Source of the DNA: Setaria digitata
Taxonomy: Eukaryota > Nematoda > Chromadorea > Rhabditida > Setariidae
Assembly (NCBI GenBank): GCA_003640385.1
Contig: RCAB01000225.1
Location: 1 to 64,000, forward strand
Length of the DNA stretch: 64,000 nucleotides
Reading direction: 5' to 3'
A program made the translations under genes and the position numbers. Below are positions 39,601-53,131 of the stretch, one piece after another; positions within the stretch are counted from its first letter, which is position 1; every line of letters begins with the position of its first letter. The notes under the pieces are model-generated. The model was not told the DNA's origin. It saw only the letters and a list, made by a program, of their open reading frames with translations, and did not search any database.

Positions 39601-42351
39601 CTCTTTTTTGCACCTTTTGATGTATACGCTGTTTCAAACCAAAAAGCCTATTCGAATCCAATTCGTCTAGACGAGACAGTGCGTTTAACAAGACTCAGTC
39701 TTAACTCATTTTATGCAGCTTGATTTGGAATTGTTAGTTTGCTTATTTTTTTTCGCATTTTTATTTACAATGGATTAGATAATTCGAAATTCAGACTAGC
39801 CGAAAAGATAACATGCAATAGCTCCAGTGATAACTGAAACATCATCAAGGCTTTGAGTTCCTTTCAATGCATAATGCATGAAAGTACAGATTAGGATTTT
39901 AGTGAAATAAATTATCTCCATATCATTTTCCTACTTCGTCACTACTGGTAATAACTACCATTATTATTATTATTGTTTATTGCAATTAACTATTCTTGGT
40001 TTTTTTTTACCACTGTTATAATCATGATTATTATCACTGTTATGGCTATATCGAAATAATTATTAATATTATTATTATTAACATTAGATTTATCAGCGTT
40101 ATTACGAATGATTTCTGCTTGTAAAACATCCACAGATGTTTAGCATGTAAGCATGTATGTTCTTTTTATTCACGAAAAAAATTATTTTTACTGTTATTAA
40201 TTATTCTTATTATTGTCTTTCTCATCAATTAACGTAATTTTTGTCACTGATACTGTTATTGTTAGCTTTGCCGTAATTATATATCTTTAGAGATTTGGCA
40301 TATGAGCATAGCTTTCGTTCTGTCAAGAAAAAAAGTTCTTTTTGCCCTTTAATAATGCTACAAAATTTCATTAAAGATTCTGTCTGCTACAGAGATTATG
40401 CATTTCCCTTTCTTCCCTTCCCAAAGTCTTGGACAATTTTTATAGCTGAAAACTTCTAGGCATAAACTTTAAAATTGTAGCAAACAGCAATCGATGAAAG
40501 GGGCTGCAAATTGGCTTAGTTTAGACGCAAAGAGTAGGTGAAAAAAGAAAGTCGGTTCAATAAAAATGAATCATAGCTTTTAAGGGAAACTAATTCATTC
40601 ATTCATTAAAGATTGAAAATATTTTCCGTATTAGAATTCATAATCCTTAATAGAATCGATTTAAATTTATCGGTCATTTGCGCTAATGAAACAAATTGTT
40701 CCTTCTTTTTAACATGTTCCTTTATTTTCTCTCTTTCATTTTCTTTGACAATTTATTTTTTTCGTATTTTATTTTTTATTTTTATTTTTTTTACATTTTG
40801 TTCGTACTGAAAGGTGCGATTAGTAACAATGAAAAATTTGAACTCTTATCATTACCGAAAAAATCATTTGCACAATTTAATTTCTTCGATCCCTTTTTTT
40901 CGCCACCACATAATTTATTTCGAATGTAACGAAAAATCTTATTTTTCTAGAAAATTAATCAGTTTTACCAATTTAGGAAAAGGAGGGAGAGAGAGAGAGG
41001 GAGAGAAGAAAGGGGAGAAAGAGAAAGATAAAGGGAGAGAGAGAGAGAGAGAAAAGTGTATATATATTCGAAATTCGACGCAATAACTACCTACCAGCAC
41101 TGATGTCTATTAGACGGAGGTATGCTTTTTTAAGTCTGTTTTTTCTTTTTTTTTTTTCGTTTTCTTCTTTTCCCCTTTTTATCATTTTCTCGTCTTTTCT
41201 CTTTGCATCTTTTAATTTTGCTCCTATTTAAATTAAATTGTCTTTCATTCATATGGGTGGAAATTTTCTAAGTCCTTATTTTTTGATTTCGTTTTATCCA
41301 AAAACAAAAAGAGAAAAAGATTTTAAAAAAATTGAAATTTTATATTGTTGTTTGTGGGACTTTCTTGAAGACAGTGACATCACATTTCTTTGATATAAGA
41401 AACAATTGTTGTTTATTATTGGTGATGTTATATTATCCCTCAAATGCATTTCTTTCCGTTGGATCCGTTTTGTTTGTTCATTTTTTCTCCCTTTCCTTTT
41501 CATTATAAAAGGTGTAAATTTAGTTCCTTCTAAAATGTGGGATATAGTTATTCTGAAGGCGAACAAATGGATCAGATTTTTGTATTTTAATTCGTTTTAA
41601 TTATTTTATGGAAAAAAGAAACGAACAAGTTAAAAAATAACGCTGTCGGTGTAAAAATTATTTTGAAAATTACTAATGAATGAAATAGCTCAGAGATGTT
41701 TTTTCTTTCTAGCTTTTTTTTTTCTGCAGAAACTAAACTATTTCTTAAAATTCTGACTGTTTTCCTTTTTTTCAAATGAAATTTAACAACTTGTGAATCA
41801 GTATAATAATTCCGAAGTTTTTTTTTTAAGTTGTATTAAATTTTAATCTTTTTGTTAGAAATACATACACTTGAAATTATTAACGTATAGAAATCAGACC
41901 AATGATTGTTTTGTTGATGCTTTTTCATGAAATTTGCAGAATTCTTATTAATAAATTCCTATATTTATTTCGGACTGCCAGAAAAGATTTGTCATCTTAT
42001 GACTTTAAAATAAGCATTCTTTAGACTTTGTCATAAAAACAGATTGAAGCATTTTAAAAATGCTTTGTTCTTTTTCTTCTGTCTTCCCCTGTTTTTTTTT
42101 TCATTAAAAAAAATCAGACGTAGGAATTATTTATGATATGGAAAATAAAATTGTTTGGAGAGAAAAGAGAAAACCAAAGACCATTCGATTTGCCTAAAAT
42201 AATAAATAATCTTTAGTATAAAAAAGTATTCTTAGGTATATCTAGGAAATGACTTTTTTTCCATCGAGATATATTAAAGAAAGAAATAAGTTTGTTGGAA
42301 ATTTTGTTATTCAGTGAGGTTTTCAGAAGAGGCGAAAAATTTAGAGGCTCA
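36678..42351. other. Divergent interval between Nup62 and glutaminase
   Basis: About 5.7 kb with no supported coding gene. It must hold the upstream regions of Nup62 (minus) and glutaminase (plus). It contains T runs (38266-38288), a polypurine tract (40975-41056) and two CACGTG sites (37424-37429, 37622-37627). An upstream exon for a mitochondrial presequence of glutaminase may lie here but none could be joined with confidence. Confidence 0.55.
40975..41056. repeat. 82-nt polypurine (GA-rich) tract
   Basis: All A/G on the plus strand except one T at 41029, dominated by GA dinucleotides. It lies about 1.3 kb upstream of the glutaminase start. Mirror-symmetric polypurine DNA can form triplex (H-DNA) or act as a GAGA-type open-chromatin element; either role here is inference. 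Confidence 0.85.
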
Positions 42352-45300
42352 ATGGGCTGTATTCGTGAACGGCAGTTTTCTACGGATTCTGTCAGTTCGA
42401 AAGGTGCCCTACACATTGATGATGCCGTATTTGATCTTTATAAGAATCCGGAAACTGAAACCTTATCAGCATCTGGTTTACTGAAGGTTTCCATTCTTTT
42501 TTTTGTCAACTGAATCATTGCAGGAAAAATTTGATGAATTCTTTCATTTTATTCGCTACTCTACATTTGTTTTGACTTTATTAGCAACACATTTATCACC
42601 TGTTGATAGCAAACTTGATTCAGTTCAAATATTATTGAATTAAATTCAAAGAAACACGCATATTAATGAGAAAAAGGAACCTAAAATGAAATCTTTTCAC
42701 CGTTGTTCTTTCTGTCTGTTTCTAATGTAAAATCTCATTTTTTCATTTTTCGTAATAATTAAATGTCCAATGAAAAATGGACTTTTTACAAAAAAATCCA
42801 ATTCAAGTTCAATTTTTCGGATTTAGTGGTAAATGAAAACACTCTACCAGTACTTTGTGAAGTTTTTTATCGAGAAAAATTTCGTCGAAATCTTCAAAAA
42901 TAAAAAGTTTTATTAACCTATTTTAACTGAAACCATGAAAATATACCCATTAAACGATAAATGATCCAGAAGTTTTGCATTCAGTTGATAATGTGTCAAC
43001 TTTCCGCTGTGATAATTCAGAGCAGCTATGTTGGTTTAAAAATTTTTGAAAGCATATTGGAATTATATTATTGAAAGGATAAAGGTGAAATAACCAATTT
43101 GCTTATTTTATTAATCGACCTTTAGGGGATTTATTACTGAATCAATTTTTAGTTACTTTATGAAACTGGAATAAGACGTGATGATCCACGTTTGGCCAAC
43201 TTTTTGCATGCGGTGCGACATGACGAACGTCGGCAATCTGTCTCGGATTTAACAACTACTGAAGTGATTAATGAAAATTTGGATCGAGAAACTTTCAAAA
43301 GGTCTCACCTACAGTAACTCTTCAAAATTGTATCACAAATGACAAAATCTAAAGGGGTTAGTTTTTTAAAGATATGTTGGTGATGCGATCGGAATCATTT
43401 CGAAAGCACTGAAGAAACAACTCGTAATCCCAGACTGGCCGGCATTTATCTCAGTTATTGGTGAAATTTTTGAATCATGTCGTGATTTCAATGAGGGAAA
43501 TGTATGCTTTAACCTTCCCATTCTTTGTTTTACTTATTTTCATTTTTTCTTATTTTTTATTTTCATTTTAAGTAGAAACTAAGATTGGTATAAATCATAT
43601 TACAAAAAAACTAAATTGTATTCGAAGAAAAATTAGATTAACACAGTATATGCTAATTTAAACATTTACTCACATTTGTTTGACCAATGATCGCCAGCAT
43701 TATTTGCTGTCGCTTAACGAAAACATACGCGGATGGACAAAAAATGGAGCATATTTCACAATGAAAAGTTTTTTTCTAAGTTAGGAGGTATATCAAGAAA
43801 TATTTCTTTGTATGAAAGAGAAGGAAAAATGAAAAATGAATCATTTAGTAGTGATTGATAAGCAGAATTTGCTTTTACCTGAATAATTGTTATCATTGTC
43901 AGTGGAATTAAATTTTTTGCTACTGAAATAATTGAACGCTGTTCCGTCAGATGAAATATCATTTGCTTCATTTTTCCAGTTAAAATTTTCCCGGAATTTT
44001 GATCTATAAGATCGGAGATTTTCAACATTTAGCTTTACATGAAGATAGAAAAAAAATTTTTATCAACTCTAAAGTGATTAAAGAAAAAAGCTTCATCTAG
44101 AAGAAATATTTATGTTTTAGGGTTGATAATTTCTTAAAATGACTCATTCTCTGTTGCCATTTTTTCTCCATTTATTATCGCTTTCGACTAACACCTGAAT
44201 GATATTTCGTCACTGTACTCTCATTACTTTTGTCTTAACATTTGAAATAGATTAGAAAAATAAATGGAAATTTTGAAACGGTATTTCGAAAGTTTGTTCA
44301 GATAGACATTTCTTTTTTCCATCTCATTTCCTATCATTTGTCTTCTATGATGATAATAATACTCTGTCACTGCTTTGCTTTTTCATTAATCAGTGGACAT
44401 ACTGACCTTTGAACCAAAAGAGATTTTGATTCTCAGGTAGCGACATACATTCCACAATTAGCTCGGTCGGATCCGAAATGGTGGGCAATGTCGGTTTGTA
44501 CTGTCGATGGACAACGTCGTTCGTGGGGTACCGCTCAGATACCATTCTGCTTGCAAAGTGTTTCAAAACCTTTCACTTATGCTATCGCTATGGATGAACT
44601 TGGTGCTGAAGAGGTAGTATTTCATGAATTTTAGATTTTATAAAATTCTGTCACAGCTTTAGGTTTTTTATTTTTTGTATGGGAAATTTAAAATTTCCTT
44701 TAAGGTACATAAATATATCGGACAGGAGCCGTCAGGTCGATTATTTAATGAGATTTGCTTAGATCATAACCGTAAGTATTTCGCCTCTTTTTTCTTCTTT
44801 TTTTTTTCACGTTTCCTAAATTTTAATGGTGCAAATTCCTAACTGGGAACTGATTGATTGCCTCCCAATTAATTATTTCCAACTTAATCGACTATTTGCA
44901 GCTTAATTAATTGGTTACCTATGATTTGATGGGATTATTGATTATTTCTTAATTAATTAATTATTGTTCTTAATTTAGTACAGCTATCAAATAAACCTTA
45001 ACTGGTATATTTGGTAATCTTTATCTCTTCTTACTTTTTGAAAAATATATCAAATTGGTTATTTGCCATTTCTCCTGCTTTTAATAAAAATGGCACAATG
45101 CATGCAAGGCAGTGCACCATCTCGAGAAGTATGTTTGAAAAACTTAAATCTTGAGAATAAATCATGCGGAATAGCCTCATGAGAAAATGAAAAACAGCAA
45201 CTCTTTGCGAAGGGGTTTTTGAATCGCAATTTATTTATGAATGCATCTATCGATCATTTGCAGGAATTGCTGTGACTTTAATTACTAACTGAAATTTCGA

Positions 45301-48288
45301 ATTAAGTAGCACCTAAGCTATCGGCATTTCATTCAAACACTCGAGAGTCGCATTTTATATGTATATGTATATATATATATATACATATAAAATGTATATA
45401 TATATATACAAAAGAAGGATTTACATTTTGTTCGTAAAATTTTATAATTAAAAGATAAGAATACGTTATATCCGCAACATTTTTTTTAATAAGTCGTTTT
45501 GGTTATGTAAAACATATTAAATCTTAATGACCAAATAAATTGCATCGTTAACATTCAGCTTCATTAATATTTAATTGCTTTAGCAATTTATTTTCCATTT
45601 TTCTGATAAATAGTATGACATATAAAGAACATTTTTGTTTGAATTATTCATGGCTTTAGCAATTTGTAAAGGAAAAGAAAAAGAAATCGATGTCTGTTGA
45701 TTTCTGATCTAATATTTGGCATAAAGTAAGCTTTTTAATTACGCTTGTGAGGCGATGTAATTAGATTGTTGAAGAGCTGAATTATAGAGTCTTAGGGGGA
45801 GGAGGGGGATGCAGTTGTTGTTGTGAAATAAATCAACACTTCTCTCAATGACGTATGATAAAATGTGTGGGGTTTTTTTCTCTCAGAATTGCGCGAAAGT
45901 TTAGCATTTAAGAATCTGCAGTATCATTTCACCGAAAAAAAGCTTTAAATTTACAGAAGAAAAAAATAAAATGAGAACGTCATATAACCTAAATGATAAA
46001 AATATGGGAACATAAGTTTGAAATTCTAGAGGCGAACATTGGATGACAATCATTTTTAGATAAACCACACAATCCGATGATCAATGCTGGTGCGATATTA
46101 GTAGCGTCACTGCTTAAACGATCTACATCACTTGCCGATCGTTTCGACTTTGCGTTGCAGTACTTTAAGCGTTTTGCGGCTGACGGTTTCGTTGGCTTCA
46201 ATAATGCTGTATTCCTGTCGGAACGTGAAACTGCAGATCGTAATTATGCATTGTCATATTATATGCGTGAGCATAAATGTTTCCCACCAAAAACCAATTT
46301 ACAAGTAATTACTTATTTTTTTCTAGAATTACAAAATTTTGAAAATCAAAAAAAATTGTTATAAGGAATTCCCTTTTTCGCGCCCGTGGGTGTTTAGTTT
46401 AAATTTGAAATTCACTTGACGACAAATAAGAGAAATGCTTGAACATTGCTCTGTGACAAACACATGCTGCTGCATATTATCCCATTATTTTTTCCGGACT
46501 TGATTAAACTCTTCGGTAGCATCTTCTAAGTAAATCTCCAATTCTTATTATATCTTAATGCAATTTACAATTTAATAAAATACCTAGTTTGGAAAATTGA
46601 AAGTGGAATTAACTCAGAATTTCTTCCAATTCATTTCAGTATTAATATAATTCTTCTTTTTTTTGTTGTTGTAAATTTCGCGACTAATTACTCATTTAAT
46701 CAAAGGTTACTGAGAAATTTTAGGATACGTTAGATTTATATTTTCAACTTTGTGCAATCGAAACCAACGTGGACACGTTAGCCGTGATGGCGGCTACATT
46801 GGCTAATGGTGGCGTATCGCCGCTAAGTGAGCAACGAGTTGTGTGTAACCGGGCAGTGCGTGATACGTTGTCATTGATGTATTCATGTGGAATGTATGAT
46901 TATTCAGGACAATTTGCTTTTAAGGTATGCTTAAATTTTTGCTTTTTCCTGGGGGGAAAAAATATTAAATTTTTTTTTTTTTAAATTGTCCAATCTTACT
47001 TGGTCATATCAATACTTTTCCCCAGGTTGGCTTACCAGCAAAGAGTGGTGTGTCGGGTGATATGATCATCGTTGTGCCAAATGTTATGGGTATTTGTTTA
47101 TATTCTCCACCGCTTGATCAACTTGGCAATACAGTACGGGGTGTGAAATTTGCGGAACAATTTGTGGAAAAATTCAATTTTCACAATTACGATAGTCTTG
47201 TAAGTTTCGGTTGATTTTGATTAAAAAATTTTTTGCCATGAATTCAGTGAATTGAGCTTTTGGGCAAAACATAAATTCGTGGAAGCGCAATTTGAGGTGT
47301 ATTCCGAGACACACAAAATTGATCCACGAAAGAAGATTCGGGAAGTGAAACATGAATCTGTATCCAACATGATGTATGCTGCAACTACCGGCGATATTTC
47401 ATCTATTCAACGGTGCGGGTTCACTTCCCATTTTTTTTTTTTTTGTAAATTAAACATGGTTCCCTATCGATTAGCTGCTACATGAAATAGATATTCTGTG
47501 AAAAGCAGGTTAATGTGACAGATAAAGAACCATCGAAGGCCTAACCAAACTTTCAGCATAAGTGAAAATTAGTGATTGTTGAAAAAGGGAAATTGAAAAA
47601 ATAGTATTCGAAGAACTTTTTAACTTAATATTGGAAAATTTTTATAATTTCACAAAAAAAAAAATAACTGATAAAAAGTGAGAAAGCAAATGCAGAAACT
47701 TTATAAAAAGGTGAAAAAACTGTTACCGTTCGAGAATTAAAGTTTATTTTCCGGCTCATCCTTTGAATTAAACAGTAAGCTTTAATTTTCATACAATCTT
47801 TACGAAAGAATGCATTCCATGTGGACTTGTTATCCTTCCCTTTTATTTTTTTCAGATATCTTTTACTAGGTGTTAGTATCACTGAAAGAGACTACGATGA
47901 TCGTACTGTACTACATGTTGCTGCTGCACATGGAAATGAAAATGTTCTGAAATTTTTGCTGCAACGATGGCATGAAAGCCCTGGTAAATTAATACTTACG
48001 TATAACAGTAGCATTAGGGTAGTGTGTCTGTTGCGTACATCAGTAGCACGACAATTTATAATAGGCGTAATAACAAAAATGGTCATGAAGCTCGCAAATC
48101 ATAGCTTATATCTGGCTCTTTTTTAAAAATTTCTGAATAATTTAGATCCACTGGATCGATACGGCCGAACACCGCTCGACGATGCCAAGGAATTTAATCA
48201 AACTGCTTGCGTGGAAATCCTAGAAATAGCTCTAGAAAAGTTCGAAGTAAGAGCACAAAAAAATAATTCTCCTACAGCAAAATCATAA
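42352..48288 (+). CDS. Glutaminase (KGA-type) with C-terminal ankyrin repeats
   Basis: Eleven exons: 42352-42486, 43153-43301, 43372-43501, 44437-44613, 44705-44771, 46060-46304, 46724-46924, 47026-47199, 47297-47412, 47856-47983, 48146-48288; 554 aa from ATG 42352. It hydrolyses glutamine to glutamate and ammonia, normally in mitochondria. The serine beta-lactamase-like domain is complete: YIPQL (Tyr 142), QSVSK with catalytic Ser179-x-x-Lys182, [10 protein letters not shown] (Asn 228), SERET (Glu 274), DRNYA (Asn 281), [10 protein letters not shown] and the KSGVSG loop. Residues about 465 to the end are ankyrin repeats ([25 protein letters not shown]), as in human GLS/GLS2. It is one of the glna-1/2/3 family; which paralogue is unclear. 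The frame is open back to a TTTTCAG acceptor upstream of the ATG with basic residues (RRGEKFRGS), so the true start may be further 5'. Exon 47297 uses a TTTGAG acceptor. Confidence 0.95.
45351..45394. repeat. 15-bp inverted repeat in a glutaminase intron
   Basis: Arms CATTTTATATGTATA (45351-45365) and its reverse complement (45380-45394) flank a short AT loop that can extend the stem. It sits in the 1.3-kb intron between exons 44705-44771 and 46060-46304, followed by a second AT-rich half copy. Confidence 0.75.
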
Positions 48289-49605
48289 GAATTCAGAAGA
48301 CCATTGCGGTCGATGTTTGTACAGAGCTTAAATCATGTCTGTCCATAAATCTAATCTCACTTTTTGTTTGACCTGTTTATCTCATACTAAATGGAAATAT
48401 GAGAATTTGTCTGTAACCTGATGATCTATTAATTTGGTCTTTGATTTAAATTTTTATCGTGAAGAAAACATGGTCGCTGAGGATGCATTTTTTTATATAT
48501 CTCAGTTCCACAATCAGAAAAAAACTTGTACGATATTTTTATGTTCACTGATTTCTAGCATGTGAAATGTTCTTTCATTCTTTCATATATCATTCTATTT
48601 AATAATTTCCTTTATTTACTGGAACGTATCTACTTGGCTTATGTTAGTGATCCAAAGATACTTCACAAATAATCCAAAGATACTTCGCTTTATCTTACTC
48701 ATCATTCATCCCTGCTATATAATTTAAAAAATTGCATATGGACGTACTTCTGCTCTTCTGATGTCTTTTACACAAACGTCAATAAAAAGATGAAAAAATG
48801 CACTAAAAAATTTCGAGTATTGGAGACCGATATATTACTAAGAGAGGTTGCAGGATATAATGAAATCAAATTTTCAATTTCTACACACTCCGTAATCTTA
48901 ACGACCAAAAACAGAAGCTGAGAAATGAGAAAAGGCTATGACTGAAATTGACAATACTGAACATTTATGTGAAAGTTTGCGAGTCAAATGCCAAAAAAAA
49001 ATCTTTGGATTTAATTCATTGCATGAATTTGAAAGTAAACGCACTGTTTCAGGTATTAAAACGTAGTTGCATCGAAATAAACTGAAAGGCTCGAGAAACA
49101 AATCGGATACTTATTGAGACAAATAGCTATGGAGAGCAAAAATCTATTCGCTGAGACTCCACTTAGGGTGCAAGAACACCGGTCAATTATAAAATAAAAA
49201 GTAGTTCAGATTTGCATCTTTGAGTTTTCCTGTAATTCAAAAGAATAATTGTTCGTTCAAGAAATCTTGATAGTTTTTTTTTTTTGTATATTTGTGACTT
49301 TTCGATCACAAATATACAAAAAAAAAAGAAAACAGAATTACATTAAGTATGAACAGATCAGATTAAGAGCGAACCAGATATTTTGATATGAATAATCCAG
49401 CAGAAACAAGACATGGAACATCATGAGCTAGACAAAGTGAATAACATGTACAAAGACAGCAAAATAATATTAAGAATATTAAAGACAAATTACGCTTGAA
49501 GGGCTCGAGGTCAACTAACTGCATCAAACAAAACGGTCATTTATTTTTAGCCGAGTAACTGTTCTATGTATTGGACAGTAGTGCACTTTCCTGATTCATG
49601 AAAAG
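48289..49605. other. Convergent interval between glutaminase and ADAM17
   Basis: About 1.3 kb of 3' flank shared by two converging genes. No coding gene was found. AATAAA at 48780-48785 could end the glutaminase mRNA. A long perfect hairpin lies at 49276-49327. Confidence 0.6.
49276..49327. repeat. Perfect 22-bp hairpin between converging genes
   Basis: Arms 49276-49297 and 49306-49327 are exact reverse complements: ten T then GTATATTTGTGA, and the matching complement ending in ten A. The loop is 8 nt (CTTTTCGA). It may be a fold-back element, a pause/termination structure or a small-RNA precursor; sequence alone does not decide. Confidence 0.85.
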
Positions 49606-52600
49606 CTAATAACGTGGTTCTCTACTGATATTATCGCGCAGAGAATATGAATCAGTGATATATTTGTAGATCGATTTTTCGCCGACTACTTCAATGCGGC
49701 TTTCATTTTCCTTCATTGCTGCATTTTCACGAGCTTTATCCTAAAAAAAGAAAAACAAAACTATGTATGAAACATTCACATTTGATCAGTTTGCTCTAAA
49801 TATAACCATTTTCATAGTAAAAACTAAGATAATTAAGATATAATGAACTGCTACAGAAAATTTTATAAACAATAAAATACAAACTATTCTGTGAATAAGT
49901 ATGCTTGCTGGAATCCATATAATCAGAACAACTGCCGCAATGATACCAACCAAATTGTCACCAACGAATTTCCCTGAGGAAACCATATTAAGAAACAATA
50001 TCAGCAAATCAAGGTTGAACTGCATAGTAATAGAGTGAATAAAAAGCAAGGAAAAATATTCGAATACTGCCCTTTTTTTCAAAACTCTAGTTTTTTTTCC
50101 CAAGACTCTACTGCGAAATGAATCCATCAGTATCATTTACATTACTCGGTAACAAATTCATTTGGGTGAACTGAAATGAACTAATAAATAACAGATCTTA
50201 CAGAAGTTTGTTTCATCAAGGTTTTCGATAATGTTCCAAAGATGTGAAACGACATCAGCAACTTCTTTAATGCAAACAGCCTGCAAGAAAATTAACCATA
50301 TTTCAAGTTTGTCATGTCATTAACATTTTATGAAAAGAAAAGTGTATAAATTTGAAGAGAGCGCAACAACAAATAAGCAAAAGATTCATAAAATAATAGG
50401 TATTAAGATATTGTTCTATGTAATCAGAACTGATTTTTGTAAGAGTTTTAATTTAAATTCAAGTAGTGATAAATTTTGTAAACAATCGACGGAAGTCAGA
50501 TTTTTACTTGGTATCAAAAAATGCAAGAAAGAACAAAAATAACCCCTGAACATGTGCCATGAATACAACGAGTCCCATCTCTCAAGATATATTTCGGATC
50601 ATAACTATAGGGCTCACAGGTTTCGTTTTCAGAACGACAGCAACGGAGACAGGCAACTGCTTCTACAATCTTTTCATGAAATCCCATTTTATAATATGCA
50701 TAAATGAAGCTCTTGAAAACAACATTGTTAATTATTATAATCAAAAACTAACAGTTTAACAACTAACTAAAGAGTTTGCTGGAAAGCGTGAAACTTCCAA
50801 CGATTCTTTATTTGTTAAAATACAAAAACAATGCAAAAATGTTGTCAATTTTATAGTACTTGGTTTGATAGCATACAATATAAACTTTTTCTCCTTAGCG
50901 CAATATGAAAGAACCGCTACAAAAATTTCCCGGTCTATTTTTTTAACGATGTGTGAACTGTACATCATCGAGAAAACCAAAAAGAGCATGATCGGGCAGA
51001 TTTGGAGAAACAGTATTTGGGAAATAAAGAATATTCGTAAAATCAATGGTTACAAATCTAATATAAGATATATTAAAGATATGTTAAAGCTAACCTCTAT
51101 TGCACATGCATGGCTTTTTGTTGACAGAAGGCCTTTCGCAAAACGTGAGACAGAGGCCGTTCAAACACTCGCCATCTTCAATGCAGGGTGTTCCGTCTTG
51201 TACGAAACCAGGTTCTGGACATTCACCTGAACTGCCGCTGAAAAGAAATGCTTAATCATAAAGAGTTATAATTTTGAAAATTTATTTCTCTCCAAGAAAC
51301 AATTTTCGCCTACTCTTAAATTTCTTACTCAAAAAAGAGAGAAAAAAAAAAATAAATAAACAAGTTACAGCGAACTAACGTGCAATATGAAGAAAGTTTA
51401 CACTGAAATCGATTTTCATGAAGACAAACATGAGTTGATGGAAGAAACTGACAATTATTTGAACAACATGGACTATTTTTTGGTGAACAAATTGCGTTTG
51501 GTTTGAGACGACAATCTGATGTACAACATCTAAAGATCCTCCATTTATGGAAGCACGTACGAATAAATATGAGCTATGGGAAATAAATTTTAATTTTTCC
51601 AACAAAATAAAAATATTGAGTTGTTAAATATAAGAGAAATCAAATAACCTAAGTCCAGGTTAGCAATGAAGCTTTAAGATTTTATCGTAAAGCTGAGTCA
51701 TTTGATCGATTTAATGCTTTTTTTTTTCTGTAGATTTGGGACTCACTACCTAATTTTTATTCAGTGTGACACTCCCTTCAATAATCTAGTTTGCCAAATG
51801 TCAAATTACTTACTTATCGATAGATCCAGAAAGCAAACTACCAACATCACATTCTTCCATAAAGCCGTCTGTATCATTTTCAACTCTACCATTTCCACAG
51901 AAAGCACTCATTTCAGGCTCAAAACAAATATTTGCTTTTCGTGATAAAACCTTCCCAATAAGACGACGTGAACATGGCGAAAAACGCTGAAACCAAGATA
52001 TTGTATTTTGCTATTGTTTCTTTGACCAAAGCTTCTTTTGTGGCTTTCTAAACTTATTTCCCACTCATGCTAAACATTTTCAACCTGAAGATTATTTACT
52101 GTTTATCATTTTTTCAATAATATCCTCAATTATAGCATAAAGATGAATATGTGTACATAAACTGAAATATAATTAAATAAAAGGTGATGAAAATTCTAAC
52201 GTTTTGAACCATGATCAATAGTACTTGGATAATCTGAACTAAGGGACTAAACTTTGGAGACTCTTGTCACATTGGCTTTCTTACCATTTATTCTTTCGTG
52301 TGCAAGTTATTTTTTCTTCCTTAAAACATGATTCAACTTACGTTATTATTCTCATCATATCCAGAGACCGAAAAAGTATTCATAACGTAAGAACCACCCA
52401 AGCTGTACGGTGGTGAGCATTCCAGTGACAAATCGTCATGTGTCGCGCCCCAATTATGGCCCAATTCTCCAAATCATAAATTAACTCTACTAAATTAGAA
52501 GTAAAAGAAGTACCGCCTAATACTTAATCTTCGAAAATAAAGAGTTTCTGAGTAATAAAATGAACTACAATCGTCTTTCTACATAAGTACTTATAACTTT

Positions 52601-53090
52601 ACACTTTAATGGCAAATTTCATGACGTCCATTGTATGGTACATATTACAACTAATACAGAGAAAAAATAGAATGTCTAATTAAAAGCAAAGGAACGGACA
52701 ATTACCATGAGCTGTCACAATATCTGCTTCACGAGATACCACTGTGCCACCATGAGTAGCTTTTGTGCTTGACAGAGCAGTATTGTAATAAACAGTGCCG
52801 AATCGATCCCTATTCTGAAATTATCACAATACAGATATACAATGAATAAATAAAATGATTAAGAAAAACTTTCTTTCTTCTTCCCTCACCCGTGCTTGGA
52901 ATCAATTTATCATCGAGGGTTGTATAGACTTTGTAAAAATATAAACTAAGATCTTGAAAAAACGGTTCATAAGAGAGGAATAACGTAAAATGCTTAAAAT
53001 AGCCCCATCTCTGTATCTTCAAAAATGAATCATACTTTCTGGTTACAGAATTATCATTACCATCATTAAAGAATTTTCTGGAGTGGAATG

Positions 53091-53131
<41 letters not shown>

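Noticed and set aside
43756..44028. 90-codon minus-strand open frame inside a glutaminase intron
   Set aside because: No domain, no splice support and no signal peptide; this length is expected by chance in a 0.9-kb AT-rich intron scanned in six frames.
47252..47296. Longer glutaminase exon 9 starting before 47297
   Set aside because: The earlier acceptors break phase with the exon ending at 47199; starting at 47297 aligns residue for residue with human glutaminase.
50865..51230. 121-codon plus-strand open frame
   Set aside because: It runs antisense through the ADAM17 exon 51237-51095 and its flanking intron. The minus strand there encodes a conserved Cys-rich region, so this is a chance frame.
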